64,000 nt of DNA, taken from NCBI RefSeq assembly GCF_000235405.2, contig NC_017095.1, positions 1,141,501 to 1,205,500 on the forward strand, written 5' to 3'. Of this stretch, positions 9,848 through 19,513 are shown piece after piece (position 1 is the first letter of the stretch; the number at the start of each line of letters is the position of its first letter). A program made the position numbers and the translations under genes. The stretch is from Fervidobacterium pennivorans DSM 9078 (GTDB taxonomy: Bacteria > Thermotogota > Thermotogae > Thermotogales > Fervidobacteriaceae). The notes beneath the pieces were generated by a model that saw nothing but the letters and a program-made list of their open reading frames with translations, was not told the DNA's origin and did not search any database.

Positions 9848-10210
9848 TTAAGCCAATGGATTGTATTTCGCAATTATCTCGTTTGTTTTTTCTTCCCTTA
9901 TACTTTCAACTTTTTGCCATACCTCGCTCATAGCCGTTTTGAGCATATCGTTGAACATTTCCAAATCATCTAATAACTCCTTATCGTATACGATGTCCCG
10001 TATTTGCCTGTCACACGTTGCCACGATTTTGAGTGCACCACCGCCAACTTCAACCTCTACCTGTTCTTGAGCGAATGATTCTTCCAAGTTTTTGAGTTCT
10101 TCCTCCATCTTCATTTGTAGCCTCTGAAGTTCCGCAAAGTTCTTTGGAATTCCCGGTGCACCACCGCCACCACCAAGGTTTCTTCCACCAAAACTCTTCA
10201 ACTTTTTCAT
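9848..10210 (-). CDS. YbaB/EbfC-family nucleoid-associated DNA-binding protein
   Basis: This is a small dimeric DNA-binding protein. After a glycine-rich N-terminal tail (NLGGGGGAPG) comes the family core: LQRLQMKMEEELKNLEES, VEVGGGALKI, and a C-terminal helix with LKTAMSEVWQKVE. The start at ATG 10210 has AGGAGG eight bases upstream, better than an in-frame start at 10243, and gives 120 residues. The usual neighbours dnaX and recR are absent; here it lies between apbE and a rhomboid gene. Confidence 0.9.
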   Translation of the reverse strand: MKKLKSFGGRNLGGGGGAPGIPKNFAELQRLQMKMEEELKNLEESFAQEQVEVEVGGGALKIVATCDRQIRDIVYDKELLDDLEMFNDMLKTAMSEVWQKVESIREEKTNEIIAKYNPLA

Positions 10211-10245
10211 ACTGTTATCCTCCTTTTTGTGATTTTTAAGCAATA

Positions 10246-11313
10246 TTATCTGTCCGACATCTCGTATATTCTGAAGTTATCTGTTCTGAGCAACTGCTTT
10301 TTCGGAGTAACTAAAAGAACCTCAGCACCGTATTTTGGGAATACGGTTCGCGTAAATAACCACCTATCTTCTCCAAGCACAAACGCTGCGGTTGAAAACG
10401 CATCGGCAATAACAGGGTCACCAGCTATCACGGTTGCACTGATTGCTTTATTTGCAGGATAACCTGTTCTTGGGTCCAGTATATGGTGGTACCTAACGTT
10501 ATCAACGATAAAGAACCTCTCGTAATCGCCACTTGTGGCTATGGAACCTTCACTTAGGTAGACTATTGTTATATTTTCCCCTGGCTGTCCTCGTGGGTCT
10601 CTGACACCTATAACCCAATGTGTTTTGTTGTATTTTGGACCAAGAATCATTATCTGCCCACCCGTTTCCACAAATCCATGACACGATTTATCGAATTCCT
10701 TAGCTATCTGGTAAGCACGTTTCAGCGCGTATCCTTTTAATATACCGCCAAGGTCTATCCATGCACCGTTCGTTTTAATTTTCTTGTTAATATAGTCAAT
10801 TGCTATTTTTTGATAACCGGAGTTCGAAACTGCTTCCGCTATTTCACTGGCACTAGGAACTGTGAATGTTCCTGTTGCCTCTCTTTCTGTAAACTTGCTG
10901 AATCCCCATAGCTGGATGAGTCGTCCTAATGCAGGGTCAAACGCACCTTCCGTATCACGCGCAATCTTAAGTGCCAAATCTATCACCGATAATGTTTCAT
11001 CATCAACTTCAACCCAATCTTCTGAGTGGTTCAGCTTGTATATGATAGATGACTCAATGTATGGATCAAATTTCTTTTCTAATCGTTTCATTTCGTTAAA
11101 TATTGCCTTGGAAATGGTCGAAGGATTGACCTTTGAAGAAATTCTGATACGAACGTAAGTTCCAAATATGTAATCTTCAAAATCTGAATACTGACCCGTT
11201 TTTCCAGAAACAAAGAGCAGGTAAATAGCTGCGATAATTATGAAAAGAACAATAACTGAAAAAACCACGATTCTGTTGAGTATCATGATTTCTTTAGGAT
11301 CTGGTTGCTGCAC
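10246..11313 (-). CDS. apbE: FAD:protein FMN transferase (ApbE family)
   Basis: This enzyme attaches FMN covalently to threonine residues of flavoproteins such as Rnf and Nqr subunits. It has an N-terminal membrane anchor at about residues 12-36 and then the ApbE domain: DPALGRLIQLWGF, the glycine-rich DLGGILKGYAL, VETGGQIMILG, and near the end HHILDPRTGYPAN with the metal/FAD-binding pattern. The reading frame overlaps the upstream amrS by 31 bases. Both GTG 11313 and ATG 11286 are possible starts and neither has an ideal Shine-Dalgarno sequence. No Rnf or Nqr target gene lies in the window. Confidence 0.92.
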   Translation of the reverse strand: MQQPDPKEIMILNRIVVFSVIVLFIIIAAIYLLFVSGKTGQYSDFEDYIFGTYVRIRISSKVNPSTISKAIFNEMKRLEKKFDPYIESSIIYKLNHSEDWVEVDDETLSVIDLALKIARDTEGAFDPALGRLIQLWGFSKFTEREATGTFTVPSASEIAEAVSNSGYQKIAIDYINKKIKTNGAWIDLGGILKGYALKRAYQIAKEFDKSCHGFVETGGQIMILGPKYNKTHWVIGVRDPRGQPGENITIVYLSEGSIATSGDYERFFIVDNVRYHHILDPRTGYPANKAISATVIAGDPVIADAFSTAAFVLGEDRWLFTRTVFPKYGAEVLLVTPKKQLLRTDNFRIYEMSDR

Positions 11314-12326
11314 ACCTTACACCGCCCTTCCTCATCCAAATTTACAATCTCTACATTATAGCCTCTTCTAATTATAACAAGACTTCCACACTTTGGACAA
11401 TATGTACTTTCGTATCGCTCGTCCCAGACATTCCCCAGGTATACGTAATTCAGATATTTTTTGGCAAGTTTGTAAGCTTCTATTAGAAATTCCACTCTCG
11501 TTGGAGGCTCACCGTATCTATATGCTGGATGATAACGAGAAAGATGCAGTGGGATATCGCTAGATATCTTTGCTAATGCCTTGAATTCTTCTTCAAGTTC
11601 ATCGAAATTGTCGTTTCCTCCTGTAACTATCAGTGTAGTAACCTCCACATGAACACCTGCGTTATGCGCTTTTTCTATAGTCCTCAGCACATACTCATAC
11701 CTTCCGCCACAAACTTTTTGATAAAAATCGTTGTTAAAGCCTTTAAGATCTATGTTCATTGCATCGATGAATGGTATCAATTCTTCGAGTGGCCGGTCGT
11801 TGATGTAACCATTTGTAACCAATACGTTCTTGAGATTTTTAGCTTTTGCCAGTTTGGCCGTCTCATATACAAACTCATACCATACTATCGGTTCACTGTA
11901 TGTGTAAGCAATGCCTATGTTTCCTTCGTGTATGTATTCCGTTGCAATATCGACTAAATCTTCAGGAGTTATCTTTTTTACGTATGGTGGTCTTTGTTGG
12001 GAAATCTCCCAATTTTGACAAAATTGGCATCGAAAGTTGCAACCCCAAGTGCCCACGGATATTATCAAACTTCCTGGGTAGAAATGGAAAAGAGGTTTCT
12101 TCTCTATTGGGTCAAGTGCTATCGAACTGACTTCACCATAGTTCAGTGAATAAAGCTTACCGTTTATATTTTTTCTAACTCTACAGACTCCAAAACTGTT
12201 TTCTTTTATTACACATTTATGAGGGCACAGGTCACATTTAACCATGTTATTTCCAAGCTGTTCGTAAAACATCGCTTCTTTGAGCTTCATAAACTCAGGC
12301 ACACTATCGTACTCGTGGGTGCTCAT
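11283..12326 (-). CDS. amrS: AmmeMemoRadiSam system radical SAM protein (PflA-like)
   Basis: The SAM cluster motif is C96-x3-C100-x2-C103 in TWGCNFRCQFC. An N-terminal zinc-like group (CDLCPHKC, then GVCRVR) and a C-terminal pair (YCPKCG, CKVC) flank the barrel. The conserved YTYSEP and MNIDLKGF segments are those of the AmmeMemoRadiSam radical SAM protein, related to pyruvate formate-lyase activases. The other two members (MEMO-like and AMMECR1) are not adjacent. The function of the family is unresolved. The ATG follows GGTGGTGA. Confidence 0.88.
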   Translation of the reverse strand: MSTHEYDSVPEFMKLKEAMFYEQLGNNMVKCDLCPHKCVIKENSFGVCRVRKNINGKLYSLNYGEVSSIALDPIEKKPLFHFYPGSLIISVGTWGCNFRCQFCQNWEISQQRPPYVKKITPEDLVDIATEYIHEGNIGIAYTYSEPIVWYEFVYETAKLAKAKNLKNVLVTNGYINDRPLEELIPFIDAMNIDLKGFNNDFYQKVCGGRYEYVLRTIEKAHNAGVHVEVTTLIVTGGNDNFDELEEEFKALAKISSDIPLHLSRYHPAYRYGEPPTRVEFLIEAYKLAKKYLNYVYLGNVWDERYESTYCPKCGSLVIIRRGYNVEIVNLDEEGRCKVCSNQILKKS

Positions 12327-12343
12327 TCAGACTCACCACCTTA

Positions 12344-14866
12344 TTAACTTCTGACAAATAACGTCCTAAAGGAGTTTTTAAGAGGTCTTGCGTTTTGTAT
12401 TATTTCACCGTTTGGTAGAACGATTCTTTCATATCCATTGCCAGCTGTTGTTTTGGATATCTCACTTTTCAAAGGTTCTTCGTCGAGTACATAATCTATT
12501 TTTAGCTTTCCCAATTCGTATGTGTTGGGGTATATTAGTGTATATTCGCCATCTGGAATATGAGCCTTAAAAACACTCTTTCCATCGGTTCCGAAACCTG
12601 CTCTCACTGCCACATGTATACCGAACGGTAGTTGCAAAGCATAGGCAAGAGAGAATGGGGCTAATAGATTCTCAATCTTTGTTGGAGGGGTCAACGCTAT
12701 CTTCAAAATATCGTACTCCATCTGAGTCCGTTCCCAGTCATCTTCAACCTTTATCTCTTCTTTTTGTATCACCTTTCCGAAAAGCTTGCTCCCAATCTTA
12801 ACAACCTCTGGGTTAATACCACTTTTCAAAGAGCGCAATTTTTGGATAGCTTTCCTTCTACTTCCAAATATCTCGTCAAATGTCCCAATCTTTATTAGCG
12901 CCTCTATTGTGGAAAGTGAAAACCCGGATTTCTCTACAAATTCTTCAAATGAATTGAATGTCTGATTTTGCAAAATTTCTGCCTTTTCCGGAGAAATTCC
13001 AGGAACAACATAGAGTGGCATCACATATGTCTTTTCTTCTGCCTTTCTGTTACTTTGAGCAGGTAAAGACCCGATGTTCACCTTAGGTGGACGTATAGTG
13101 AAACCGAGCGCCTGTAAATTGTAAACAGCTGTAGGTAGAATAGTTGTGTCGTACTTTAGATAAACATCGTAAAAAAGCTTTGGATAATTGATTTTGAAAT
13201 ATGCCATAAGATACGTAATGTGCGCATACGCTACTGCGTGGGATTTGTTAAACGCGTACTCTCCCAAACTAAGTATAACTCTTGCGAGCTCTTTACCCTC
13301 ACTGCCGTAAATTTCTACAAGTTTATTTGTGAGCGTTTCGTATATTTCTCTGACCTTGCTTACATCCTTTTTTGCTATCGCCTTTCTCAGTTCATCTGCC
13401 TGAACACTTGTCAATCCTGCTAAGTCCATAGCAATTTTCATTACCTGCTCTTGGTAAATTGGAAAGCCGTAAGTGTCACTTAATTGCGGAACTTTGAATT
13501 TCAGCTCTTTTTTCAATTTGAGTTGCCTTATTTCCCTAGTTACACCAGCTTTGATAGGTCCTGGCCTGTTGAGTGATATTGCTAAAACAAGCTCTTCAAA
13601 CTTTGAAGGTTTTAAATCACGAACAACTTGCTTACCTATAAAACTGTCAAGTTGGAAAATATTATCCGTAAAACCAACAGATATGTACTTGTATGTCTTT
13701 TTACCTTCGCCGGTTTTTTCAAATTCTGGTATCATTTCGTATAAATCGTCCAGCTCACCATTCTTAGAACCAACAGAAAAATTCCACAATCGTTTTGCTT
13801 CTTCTTTTATGTACTTTAGGATGGTCAATGTCTTTAAACCAAGAATGTCAAACTTCACATATCCTAGCTTTTCTAAATCTTTCATATCCCACTCTACCGT
13901 TTCCGTGCCGGGGGCAAGAGGAAGGTTCATTGGAGTCGTTGAAATTATAACGCCAGCTGCATGTGTTGTTCTTTGAACAGGGATATCAGATAGGTAATCT
14001 GATAAAGGTCCATATTCATTCAATACCTTTTCTGGCATTGTTGCAAACGCACTTATATTGTAGACATTTGCAAATTCCTCTCTTAGAATACTTATCAGTC
14101 TTTGGCGCTGTATATCTTCAACGTCTAAATCAATATCTGGATAATCTCTCCTACCCTCGTTCAAAAACCTTTCAAATAGCAATCCGAATTCCATAGGGTT
14201 TACCTTTGTAATTCCAAGCCTGTAAGCGAGCAAACTACCAACAGCACTTCCCCTTCCCGGTCCAACTTCTATGTTATTTTCCCTTGCCAAATCCACTATG
14301 CGCTTAATTGTGTAAAAATACCCCTCGAATCCAAATTTCTTGACTAATTCAATTTCGTGTTTGAGCCTGTCGTAATATTCCTTCTCGTTTTCCAAAAGTT
14401 CGAGCAGTACATCCTTTGATTTTTCATAATGTAACGTTTGAGTACTCTTCAAATCGTATCTAAATTCGCCTCTAACCTTGAGTTCAAAACCTTTGAAATC
14501 TGTCACTAAAGAAACTCCCTCAGGAGCTTTTCCAAAATATTCTACCAATGCCTTAAAATAATCTTCTTGACCAGGCAGATAGTAAATCGGTGGCTGGGAG
14601 ATGGACTCGAAGTTATGCTTGAGAAATTCCACAAGTTCCGGTGTCTTTCCATAGTCATTGTATACACTAAACATCTTTTTCAAATCGTTTGTGTCTTTGG
14701 CAATATAAGTATCTATACCAACTCTAAGTCCTACGATACCTTTTACTTTGTAAATCGTAGCTGTTTGCAAAAACTTAACGACGCCAGAGAATGTAGTGTC
14801 AGAAAGCACAACCTGGTCAAAACCGTTCTCCAGGCACCATTTAAATAACTCTTCGAATTTTATCAC
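12344..14866 (-). CDS. dnaE: DNA polymerase III alpha subunit, short Thermotogae-type DnaE
   Basis: This is a C-family replicative polymerase of about 840 residues, far shorter than the roughly 1,160 of E. coli DnaE and similar to the Thermotogae form. Catalytic aspartates are in RRDYPDIDLD, preceded by GPGRGSAVGSLLAYR. KFDILGLKTL, NRPGPIKAG and GEYAFNKSHAVAY are further signature blocks. A helix-hairpin-helix-like segment follows (SPEKAEILQNQTFNS). The N-terminal PHP domain is degenerate, without the usual HxH metal ligands, so proofreading by this subunit is unlikely. The GTG at 14866 cuts into the first PHP strand. The frame stays open up to TGA at 14912-14914, and ATA 14908 has a better Shine-Dalgarno sequence (see findings). 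Confidence 0.93.
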   Translation of the reverse strand: MIKFEELFKWCLENGFDQVVLSDTTFSGVVKFLQTATIYKVKGIVGLRVGIDTYIAKDTNDLKKMFSVYNDYGKTPELVEFLKHNFESISQPPIYYLPGQEDYFKALVEYFGKAPEGVSLVTDFKGFELKVRGEFRYDLKSTQTLHYEKSKDVLLELLENEKEYYDRLKHEIELVKKFGFEGYFYTIKRIVDLARENNIEVGPGRGSAVGSLLAYRLGITKVNPMEFGLLFERFLNEGRRDYPDIDLDVEDIQRQRLISILREEFANVYNISAFATMPEKVLNEYGPLSDYLSDIPVQRTTHAAGVIISTTPMNLPLAPGTETVEWDMKDLEKLGYVKFDILGLKTLTILKYIKEEAKRLWNFSVGSKNGELDDLYEMIPEFEKTGEGKKTYKYISVGFTDNIFQLDSFIGKQVVRDLKPSKFEELVLAISLNRPGPIKAGVTREIRQLKLKKELKFKVPQLSDTYGFPIYQEQVMKIAMDLAGLTSVQADELRKAIAKKDVSKVREIYETLTNKLVEIYGSEGKELARVILSLGEYAFNKSHAVAYAHITYLMAYFKINYPKLFYDVYLKYDTTILPTAVYNLQALGFTIRPPKVNIGSLPAQSNRKAEEKTYVMPLYVVPGISPEKAEILQNQTFNSFEEFVEKSGFSLSTIEALIKIGTFDEIFGSRRKAIQKLRSLKSGINPEVVKIGSKLFGKVIQKEEIKVEDDWERTQMEYDILKIALTPPTKIENLLAPFSLAYALQLPFGIHVAVRAGFGTDGKSVFKAHIPDGEYTLIYPNTYELGKLKIDYVLDEEPLKSEISKTTAGNGYERIVLPNGEIIQNARPLKNSFRTLFVRS

Positions 14867-14948
14867 GGAACCTTCAAAAGAATAAGGCGAAGCGATGCAA
14901 ATAGTTATAAATCAACCACCTCAAACAATCGGTATCTCAGATATATTT

Positions 14949-15602
14949 TCACTGGCCAGATGCATTTAAGATTTCGCGTCTCAACTCTGGAAGCCTTGGA
15001 TTTCTAAACACACCGTATCCCATCACCAGAATATCAACACCTGCTCTAACAAGTTCTACGGCGTTTTCGTTTCCTACCCCTCCATCAACCGCTATCTTAA
15101 AGTTTAGCTTTCTTTCCTTCCTAATGTCATTAAGTCTTTTTATTTTATCCATCATTGTTGGAATGAATTTCTGTCCAGAAAAGCCTGGATTGACTGTCAT
15201 TACCAATATACCATCCACGTATGGTAGTATTTCATCTAAAGTGGACAACGGCGTTGCCGGATTGATAGCAACGAAAGCTTCCGCTCCAAAAGACTTTATA
15301 TACTCTACCGTTCTGTGCAGATGATAACATACCTCTTGATGGACAGTGATTCTTGTAGCTCCCTTTTCGACGAAACCCTTGATAAGTTCTGTTGGATTTG
15401 TAACCATAAGGTGTGCATCAATGGGCATATTGGTAAATGTTCTAAGAGCCTCTATCATTGGAAATCCAAAAGTTAAATTCGGAACAAAGTGCCCATCCAT
15501 GACGTCAAGGTGTATCTCGTCTATCAGCTCCTGCACTCTTTTAACCTCTTCACTAAGGTGTGCTAAGTTGGCTGCAAGTATAGATGCACTCACAATAGCC
15601 AT
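14949..15602 (-). CDS. rpe: Ribulose-phosphate 3-epimerase
   Basis: This enzyme interconverts ribulose 5-phosphate and xylulose 5-phosphate in the pentose phosphate pathway. It is a 217-residue TIM barrel with all family landmarks: SASILAANLAHL, HLDVMDGHFVPNLTFG carrying metal-binding His and Asp, DAHLMV, VMTVNPGFSGQKF, and VDGGVG with the catalytic aspartate. The ATG follows GGAGG. It is the first gene of the minus-strand run and faces phoH divergently across about 180 bases. Confidence 0.97.
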   Translation of the reverse strand: MAIVSASILAANLAHLSEEVKRVQELIDEIHLDVMDGHFVPNLTFGFPMIEALRTFTNMPIDAHLMVTNPTELIKGFVEKGATRITVHQEVCYHLHRTVEYIKSFGAEAFVAINPATPLSTLDEILPYVDGILVMTVNPGFSGQKFIPTMMDKIKRLNDIRKERKLNFKIAVDGGVGNENAVELVRAGVDILVMGYGVFRNPRLPELRREILNASGQ

Positions 15603-15728
15603 AGTTTATCCTCCTTTTCGAACAATTATTACACTCATTGCGGTTATTAAATCTAGATTGAACCTTCGTGATACACACCAGAAAAATAAACCGTCATAAT
15701 TTTAATAGAAATTTTCCCTCTTTTCTGA

Positions 15729-15734
15729 TATAAT
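15729..15734 (+). promoter_or_regulatory. Extended -10 promoter element upstream of phoH
   Basis: TATAAT is preceded by TGA (TGnTATAAT form). No clear -35 hexamer lies at 17 bases, consistent with extended -10 promoters. It sits about 45 bases before the preferred phoH start. Confidence 0.5.
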
Positions 15735-15780
15735 TATACACGTGGAAACTAAAAATACAAATATTTTGCGAGGTGAAGAT

Positions 15781-16746
15781 GTGTCGGTAAGGAGAATCGT
15801 TGTACCTGCTGATGTTGCTATGATAGAAGTGCTTGGACAGTACGATAACAAGGCACGGTATCTGAGAAGGAGATACAACGTGGAAATCTCAGTTGTAGAC
15901 AACGAAATCAGAGTAAGAGGAGAGGATGAAAAGTCCCTCGATATTGTCGAAAAGGTTTTAAGGGAAGTTATCAACATAACACGCGATGGTCACTTGCTTG
16001 ACTGGACAGAATTTGAATACATAGTTGAAGAAAACGAAAAGATAGAAAACCCTAGAGAAGTATACAAAAAATCTGTTGGAAAGGTAAAAGCTAAAACAGA
16101 AGGCCAGAAAAGATATCTGGAAGCCATAGAGAAAAATGATATAGTCTTTGCGATAGGGCCCGCAGGCACGGGTAAGACGTATCTTGCATCGGCTGTAGCT
16201 GTAGATTATCTAAAATCAGGAAAAGTGCAAAGGATTGTCCTCACAAGGCCGGCGGTTGAAGCTGGAGAAAAACTTGGATTTCTGCCTGGCGACTTGACAG
16301 AGAAAGTAGACCCTTATCTCAGACCTTTGTACGATGCACTTATAGATATGCTTGGAATCGAAAAATTCATCTCTCTTAGGGAGAAAAACGTTATAGAAAT
16401 AGCACCACTGGCATATATGCGTGGCCGAACACTGAACAACGCTTTTATAATACTTGATGAAGCACAGAATACAACATATGAACAAATGAAAATGTTTCTG
16501 ACACGTATGGGTTTTGGTTCGAAAGTTATAGTTACTGGTGACATAACACAAATAGACATAGAAGAAAGGTCAGGACTAGTAGTAGCGCAAGAGATACTCA
16601 AAGACATAGAGGGTATTGCGTTTGTTTACTTAACTGATGCTGACGTTGTAAGACACCCCCTTGTTAAGAAAATCATAAGAGCATACGATAACTTTGAAAG
16701 AATGGAAAAACAAGAAAAAATGGAGAAGCAAAAAACAAGTAGATGA
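15781..16746 (+). CDS. PhoH-family ATPase
   Basis: This is a P-loop NTPase of the PhoH/YbeZ type. After a KH-like N-terminal region ([19 protein letters not shown]) come Walker [31 protein letters not shown] and Walker [14 protein letters not shown] 15781 has GAGGTG at good spacing and is preferred over an in-frame GTG at 15742 that has none (321 residues). Order with a 7TM-HD protein and ybeY is the conserved phoH-pgpH-ybeY cluster, linking it to RNA or ribosome maturation. It overlaps the next gene by 4 bases. Confidence 0.93.
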   Translation: MSVRRIVVPADVAMIEVLGQYDNKARYLRRRYNVEISVVDNEIRVRGEDEKSLDIVEKVLREVINITRDGHLLDWTEFEYIVEENEKIENPREVYKKSVGKVKAKTEGQKRYLEAIEKNDIVFAIGPAGTGKTYLASAVAVDYLKSGKVQRIVLTRPAVEAGEKLGFLPGDLTEKVDPYLRPLYDALIDMLGIEKFISLREKNVIEIAPLAYMRGRTLNNAFIILDEAQNTTYEQMKMFLTRMGFGSKVIVTGDITQIDIEERSGLVVAQEILKDIEGIAFVYLTDADVVRHPLVKKIIRAYDNFERMEKQEKMEKQKTSR

Positions 16747-18179
16747 ATTATCAGAAACATAAAAAACGACGTTCATACGAGGAGAGAACGGGAAGAATGG
16801 AACAACAAGCTCATAGGTCAGAAGTAATGTTAAGCGAATCTTTCATGTACGATGGTATAATTATTGCACTCATCATAAGCGTTGCAAATAACCTCTACGA
16901 CCTTGGAGTCCTTGACCTTGCAAATGAGTTTATTTTGATACTCATAATATGGTATGGCATTATTGAACATTTCATCCGGAACTCTAATGTCATCAACTTT
17001 GATATCAGGTATAGATTACTTTTCTACACAACCCTGCTTGGTGGAGCAGCCTTAAATACTATAGTTTATAAAACATACGGTATTAGCTACATACCAATTA
17101 TAATTGCTCCAATGATTATTACACTCCTTGTTGACTACGAGTTCGGTGCTAGCGCTGGGTTGATTCTCTCACTTTCAACCGCTTTTCATCACCACGATTT
17201 CTTCATGTTCCTACACCTTTTCCCTCAAGTGGTTATCTCTACATACTTGCTAAAGAACACAAAGAATAGAATACAGGTCGCAAAAGCTGGTTTAGTATCG
17301 GGTATCGTTAGCTTGTTAATGATTCTTTTACAAGAACCAGTTCGACATTTTTACTTCTCTCTGAAAGACTACATAGTGATATTCTTGAACCCCATATTCT
17401 CATCTATTGCCGTTGTTGGCATTCTGCCGTATATCGAAATAACGACACGCATTTACTCCAACATTGGGCTTGCTGAAATTGCGACGATTAACCATCCTTT
17501 GCTTAAAACTCTTTCACTCCATGCGCCTGGCACCTATCAACACAGCTTACGAGTTGCTGAACTAGCCGAACATGCTGCAGAAAGCATAGGTGCTAATTCA
17601 GTACTTGTCAGAGCCTGCGCGCTTTACCATGACATTGGTAAGGTAAGAAACCCTGAGTTTTTTGTAGAGAACTTAAAGTCACCTGAGGAAAACCCGCACA
17701 ATACATTACCTCCTGACGTTAGCAAGAGTATCATTATGAAGCACGTTACCGATGGTATCGAAATTGCTCGGAAAAACAGATTACCTATCCAAATAGAACT
17801 AGCAATTCCTCAACACCATGGAACAAGAGTACAGAAGTATTTCTATATAAAGGCTTTGACAGAAAACCAAAATACCCCTATAGAAGAATATCGATATCCA
17901 GGACCAAAACCAAAAAGTAAAGAAATGGGTATTCTGATGCTGGCTGATATTGTTGAGGCAACATCAAAGAGTCTTAAAAACACTTCAGTCGAAGAAATAA
18001 AAAAGGTCATAGAGAAGACTATAATAGAGCTCTTTGAAGAGAATCAGCTCGACGAAACCGGTTTAACACTGGGTGAATTAAGAACCATAATGGATAGTTT
18101 CTTGGGTGTCTTTCAAAGTCTTTCAGCGCATAGGATAGAATACCCAACGATAAATAAGGAGATAGAAACTATAGGATAA
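16743..18179 (+). CDS. Membrane-bound HD-domain phosphodiesterase (PgpH/7TM-HD family), short form
   Basis: This is likely a cyclic-dinucleotide phosphodiesterase; relatives (PgpH) hydrolyse c-di-AMP. Seven hydrophobic segments (about residues 38-235) are followed by a cytoplasmic HD domain: [17 protein letters not shown] (HD motif), PHNTLPPD and AIPQHHG. The protein has 478 residues, whereas typical PgpH proteins exceed 700 because of a large extracellular 7TMR-HDED region; that region is absent here. The ATG overlaps the phoH stop (ATGA). Specificity for c-di-AMP is inferred from the family and from the phoH-ybeY neighbourhood. Confidence 0.85.
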   Translation: MNYQKHKKRRSYEERTGRMEQQAHRSEVMLSESFMYDGIIIALIISVANNLYDLGVLDLANEFILILIIWYGIIEHFIRNSNVINFDIRYRLLFYTTLLGGAALNTIVYKTYGISYIPIIIAPMIITLLVDYEFGASAGLILSLSTAFHHHDFFMFLHLFPQVVISTYLLKNTKNRIQVAKAGLVSGIVSLLMILLQEPVRHFYFSLKDYIVIFLNPIFSSIAVVGILPYIEITTRIYSNIGLAEIATINHPLLKTLSLHAPGTYQHSLRVAELAEHAAESIGANSVLVRACALYHDIGKVRNPEFFVENLKSPEENPHNTLPPDVSKSIIMKHVTDGIEIARKNRLPIQIELAIPQHHGTRVQKYFYIKALTENQNTPIEEYRYPGPKPKSKEMGILMLADIVEATSKSLKNTSVEEIKKVIEKTIIELFEENQLDETGLTLGELRTIMDSFLGVFQSLSAHRIEYPTINKEIETIG

Positions 18180-18202
18180 AAATAGAACAACGAAAAAACA
18201 GG

Positions 18203-18685
18203 ATGGTGATATTCTTGGAAGAGTTACTTAGGTTTTTCGAAGTACCTGAAGAAGTGGAGAAAATACTAAGTCCCTACAAAAAGAAACTTTCCGAAATCAT
18301 TGAAAAAGAAATTGGAAGAGTTCTTATACATTTTATTTTCGTTGATACCGAAACAATTGCAGAGATGAACAGGGATTACCGAGGAAAGGAAGGACCAACC
18401 GACGTACTAACATTTGTTTATGGAAACTCCCACGAAGAAGTTGAAAATCTGGGGGAGAAAGCATTTGAAAACACAACTGAGCCGTACGCTGAAGGATACA
18501 TATGCTTAGATATCGTTAAGAAAAATGCCGAGGAATACAACAATACATTTGAAAAAGAACTCTTGACGGTGGTTGTTCACTCTATTTTACACATGGCTGG
18601 TTACGACCACGAATATGATGCAACAAATGCTGAGGAAATGTTTCAAAAACAAGAGATGTACCTTAGAAAATTGCTTAGTGAATAA
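18203..18685 (+). CDS. ybeY: Endoribonuclease YbeY, rRNA maturation factor
   Basis: This is a metal-dependent endoribonuclease for 16S rRNA 3'-end maturation and ribosome quality control. The zinc-binding signature HSILHMAGYDHEYD has the three histidines of H-x3-H-x5-H. GPTDVLTFVY is the second family block. The start is ATG 18203; a TTG at 18215 with GGTGA upstream is an alternative that removes four residues. The gene converges on a metallo-beta-lactamase gene only 7 bases away, and I see no terminator between them. Confidence 0.95.
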   Translation: MVIFLEELLRFFEVPEEVEKILSPYKKKLSEIIEKEIGRVLIHFIFVDTETIAEMNRDYRGKEGPTDVLTFVYGNSHEEVENLGEKAFENTTEPYAEGYICLDIVKKNAEEYNNTFEKELLTVVVHSILHMAGYDHEYDATNAEEMFQKQEMYLRKLLSE

Positions 18686-18692
18686 CCGTTAG

Positions 18693-19433
18693 CTATTCAA
18701 TGGTAAGGTTTTTGATGCCCCACTCGAGCATTTCTGCATGTTTTCGTTCGACAAAATTCGGGTCGGTTTCGAGCTCATATGGATTGAGTTCACCGTTTAT
18801 AAGCCTTCTTACTTTATCGATATAATCTCTCATTTTTTTCACGCTATCATAAGAACCATAATCACCATGACCCGGAATCACGTACTTTGCCTGTGGCATG
18901 TTATCTAACGTCTTCAACCATACGTTCAAATTGCTGTCAGGAACTATCTCTGGGTGTATATCATTAACCACAGTATCACCTGTAATTAAGACCGATTCAC
19001 TGGGAATATATACATAGGATGAGTCTGGGGTATGTCCAGGTCCATAGATAAAGAGTATCTTTAAGCCATCTTCGTATTCGAACTGGTCTTGAAAGAGCAC
19101 ATTTGGTAGTTTTGGCTCAGTGTACTCAATGCCCAAACTTTCAAAATACGAAGCGTCAAATTGCTCCATCTTTTTCCTTGTAAGCTCGTGTGCTAAAATA
19201 GGAACGTCAAAAGCAACGTTCCCAAGTGTATGGTCTGGATGGTAATGTGTGTTAAAAACAAGACTTATATTTTTCATCGTAAAGTCCCGAACGAATTTTG
19301 CAATACTCTTTGCTTTTTCTGGGAAAAGCGACGTGTCAATCAACACAACACCTTTCTTTCCAATGATTATTACGTTATTTGCTGCTTCCTCATGCTCGAT
19401 TAAATATACATTTTCAGTAACTTTTTTTACCAC
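18693..19433 (-). CDS. MBL-fold metallo-hydrolase
   Basis: This is a metallo-beta-lactamase-fold protein of about 246 residues. Metal-binding motifs are THYHPDHTLGN (HxHxDH), GPGHTPDS, TGDTVVND and PGHGDYG, giving a dinuclear site. The GTG at 19433 has GAGGTG seven bases upstream and starts at VKKVTENVYLIEHE, the usual first strand; the frame is open five codons further. This subgroup includes glyoxalase II-like and other hydrolases, and no specific substrate can be named. Confidence 0.88.
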   Translation of the reverse strand: MVKKVTENVYLIEHEEAANNVIIIGKKGVVLIDTSLFPEKAKSIAKFVRDFTMKNISLVFNTHYHPDHTLGNVAFDVPILAHELTRKKMEQFDASYFESLGIEYTEPKLPNVLFQDQFEYEDGLKILFIYGPGHTPDSSYVYIPSESVLITGDTVVNDIHPEIVPDSNLNVWLKTLDNMPQAKYVIPGHGDYGSYDSVKKMRDYIDKVRRLINGELNPYELETDPNFVERKHAEMLEWGIKNLTIE

Positions 19434-19513
19434 TTTGCAACACCTCAATCATCGCGTGCTATTTTGACAAGTGTTTTTCACATAAATTTTTCTCTGAAGG
19501 AGTTGGTAATTCC

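Noticed and set aside
13473-13976. Long open frame of 167 codons on the plus strand inside dnaE
   Set aside because: It is antisense to strongly conserved polymerase motifs and reads as a low-complexity serine/leucine protein; no ribosome site or family match.
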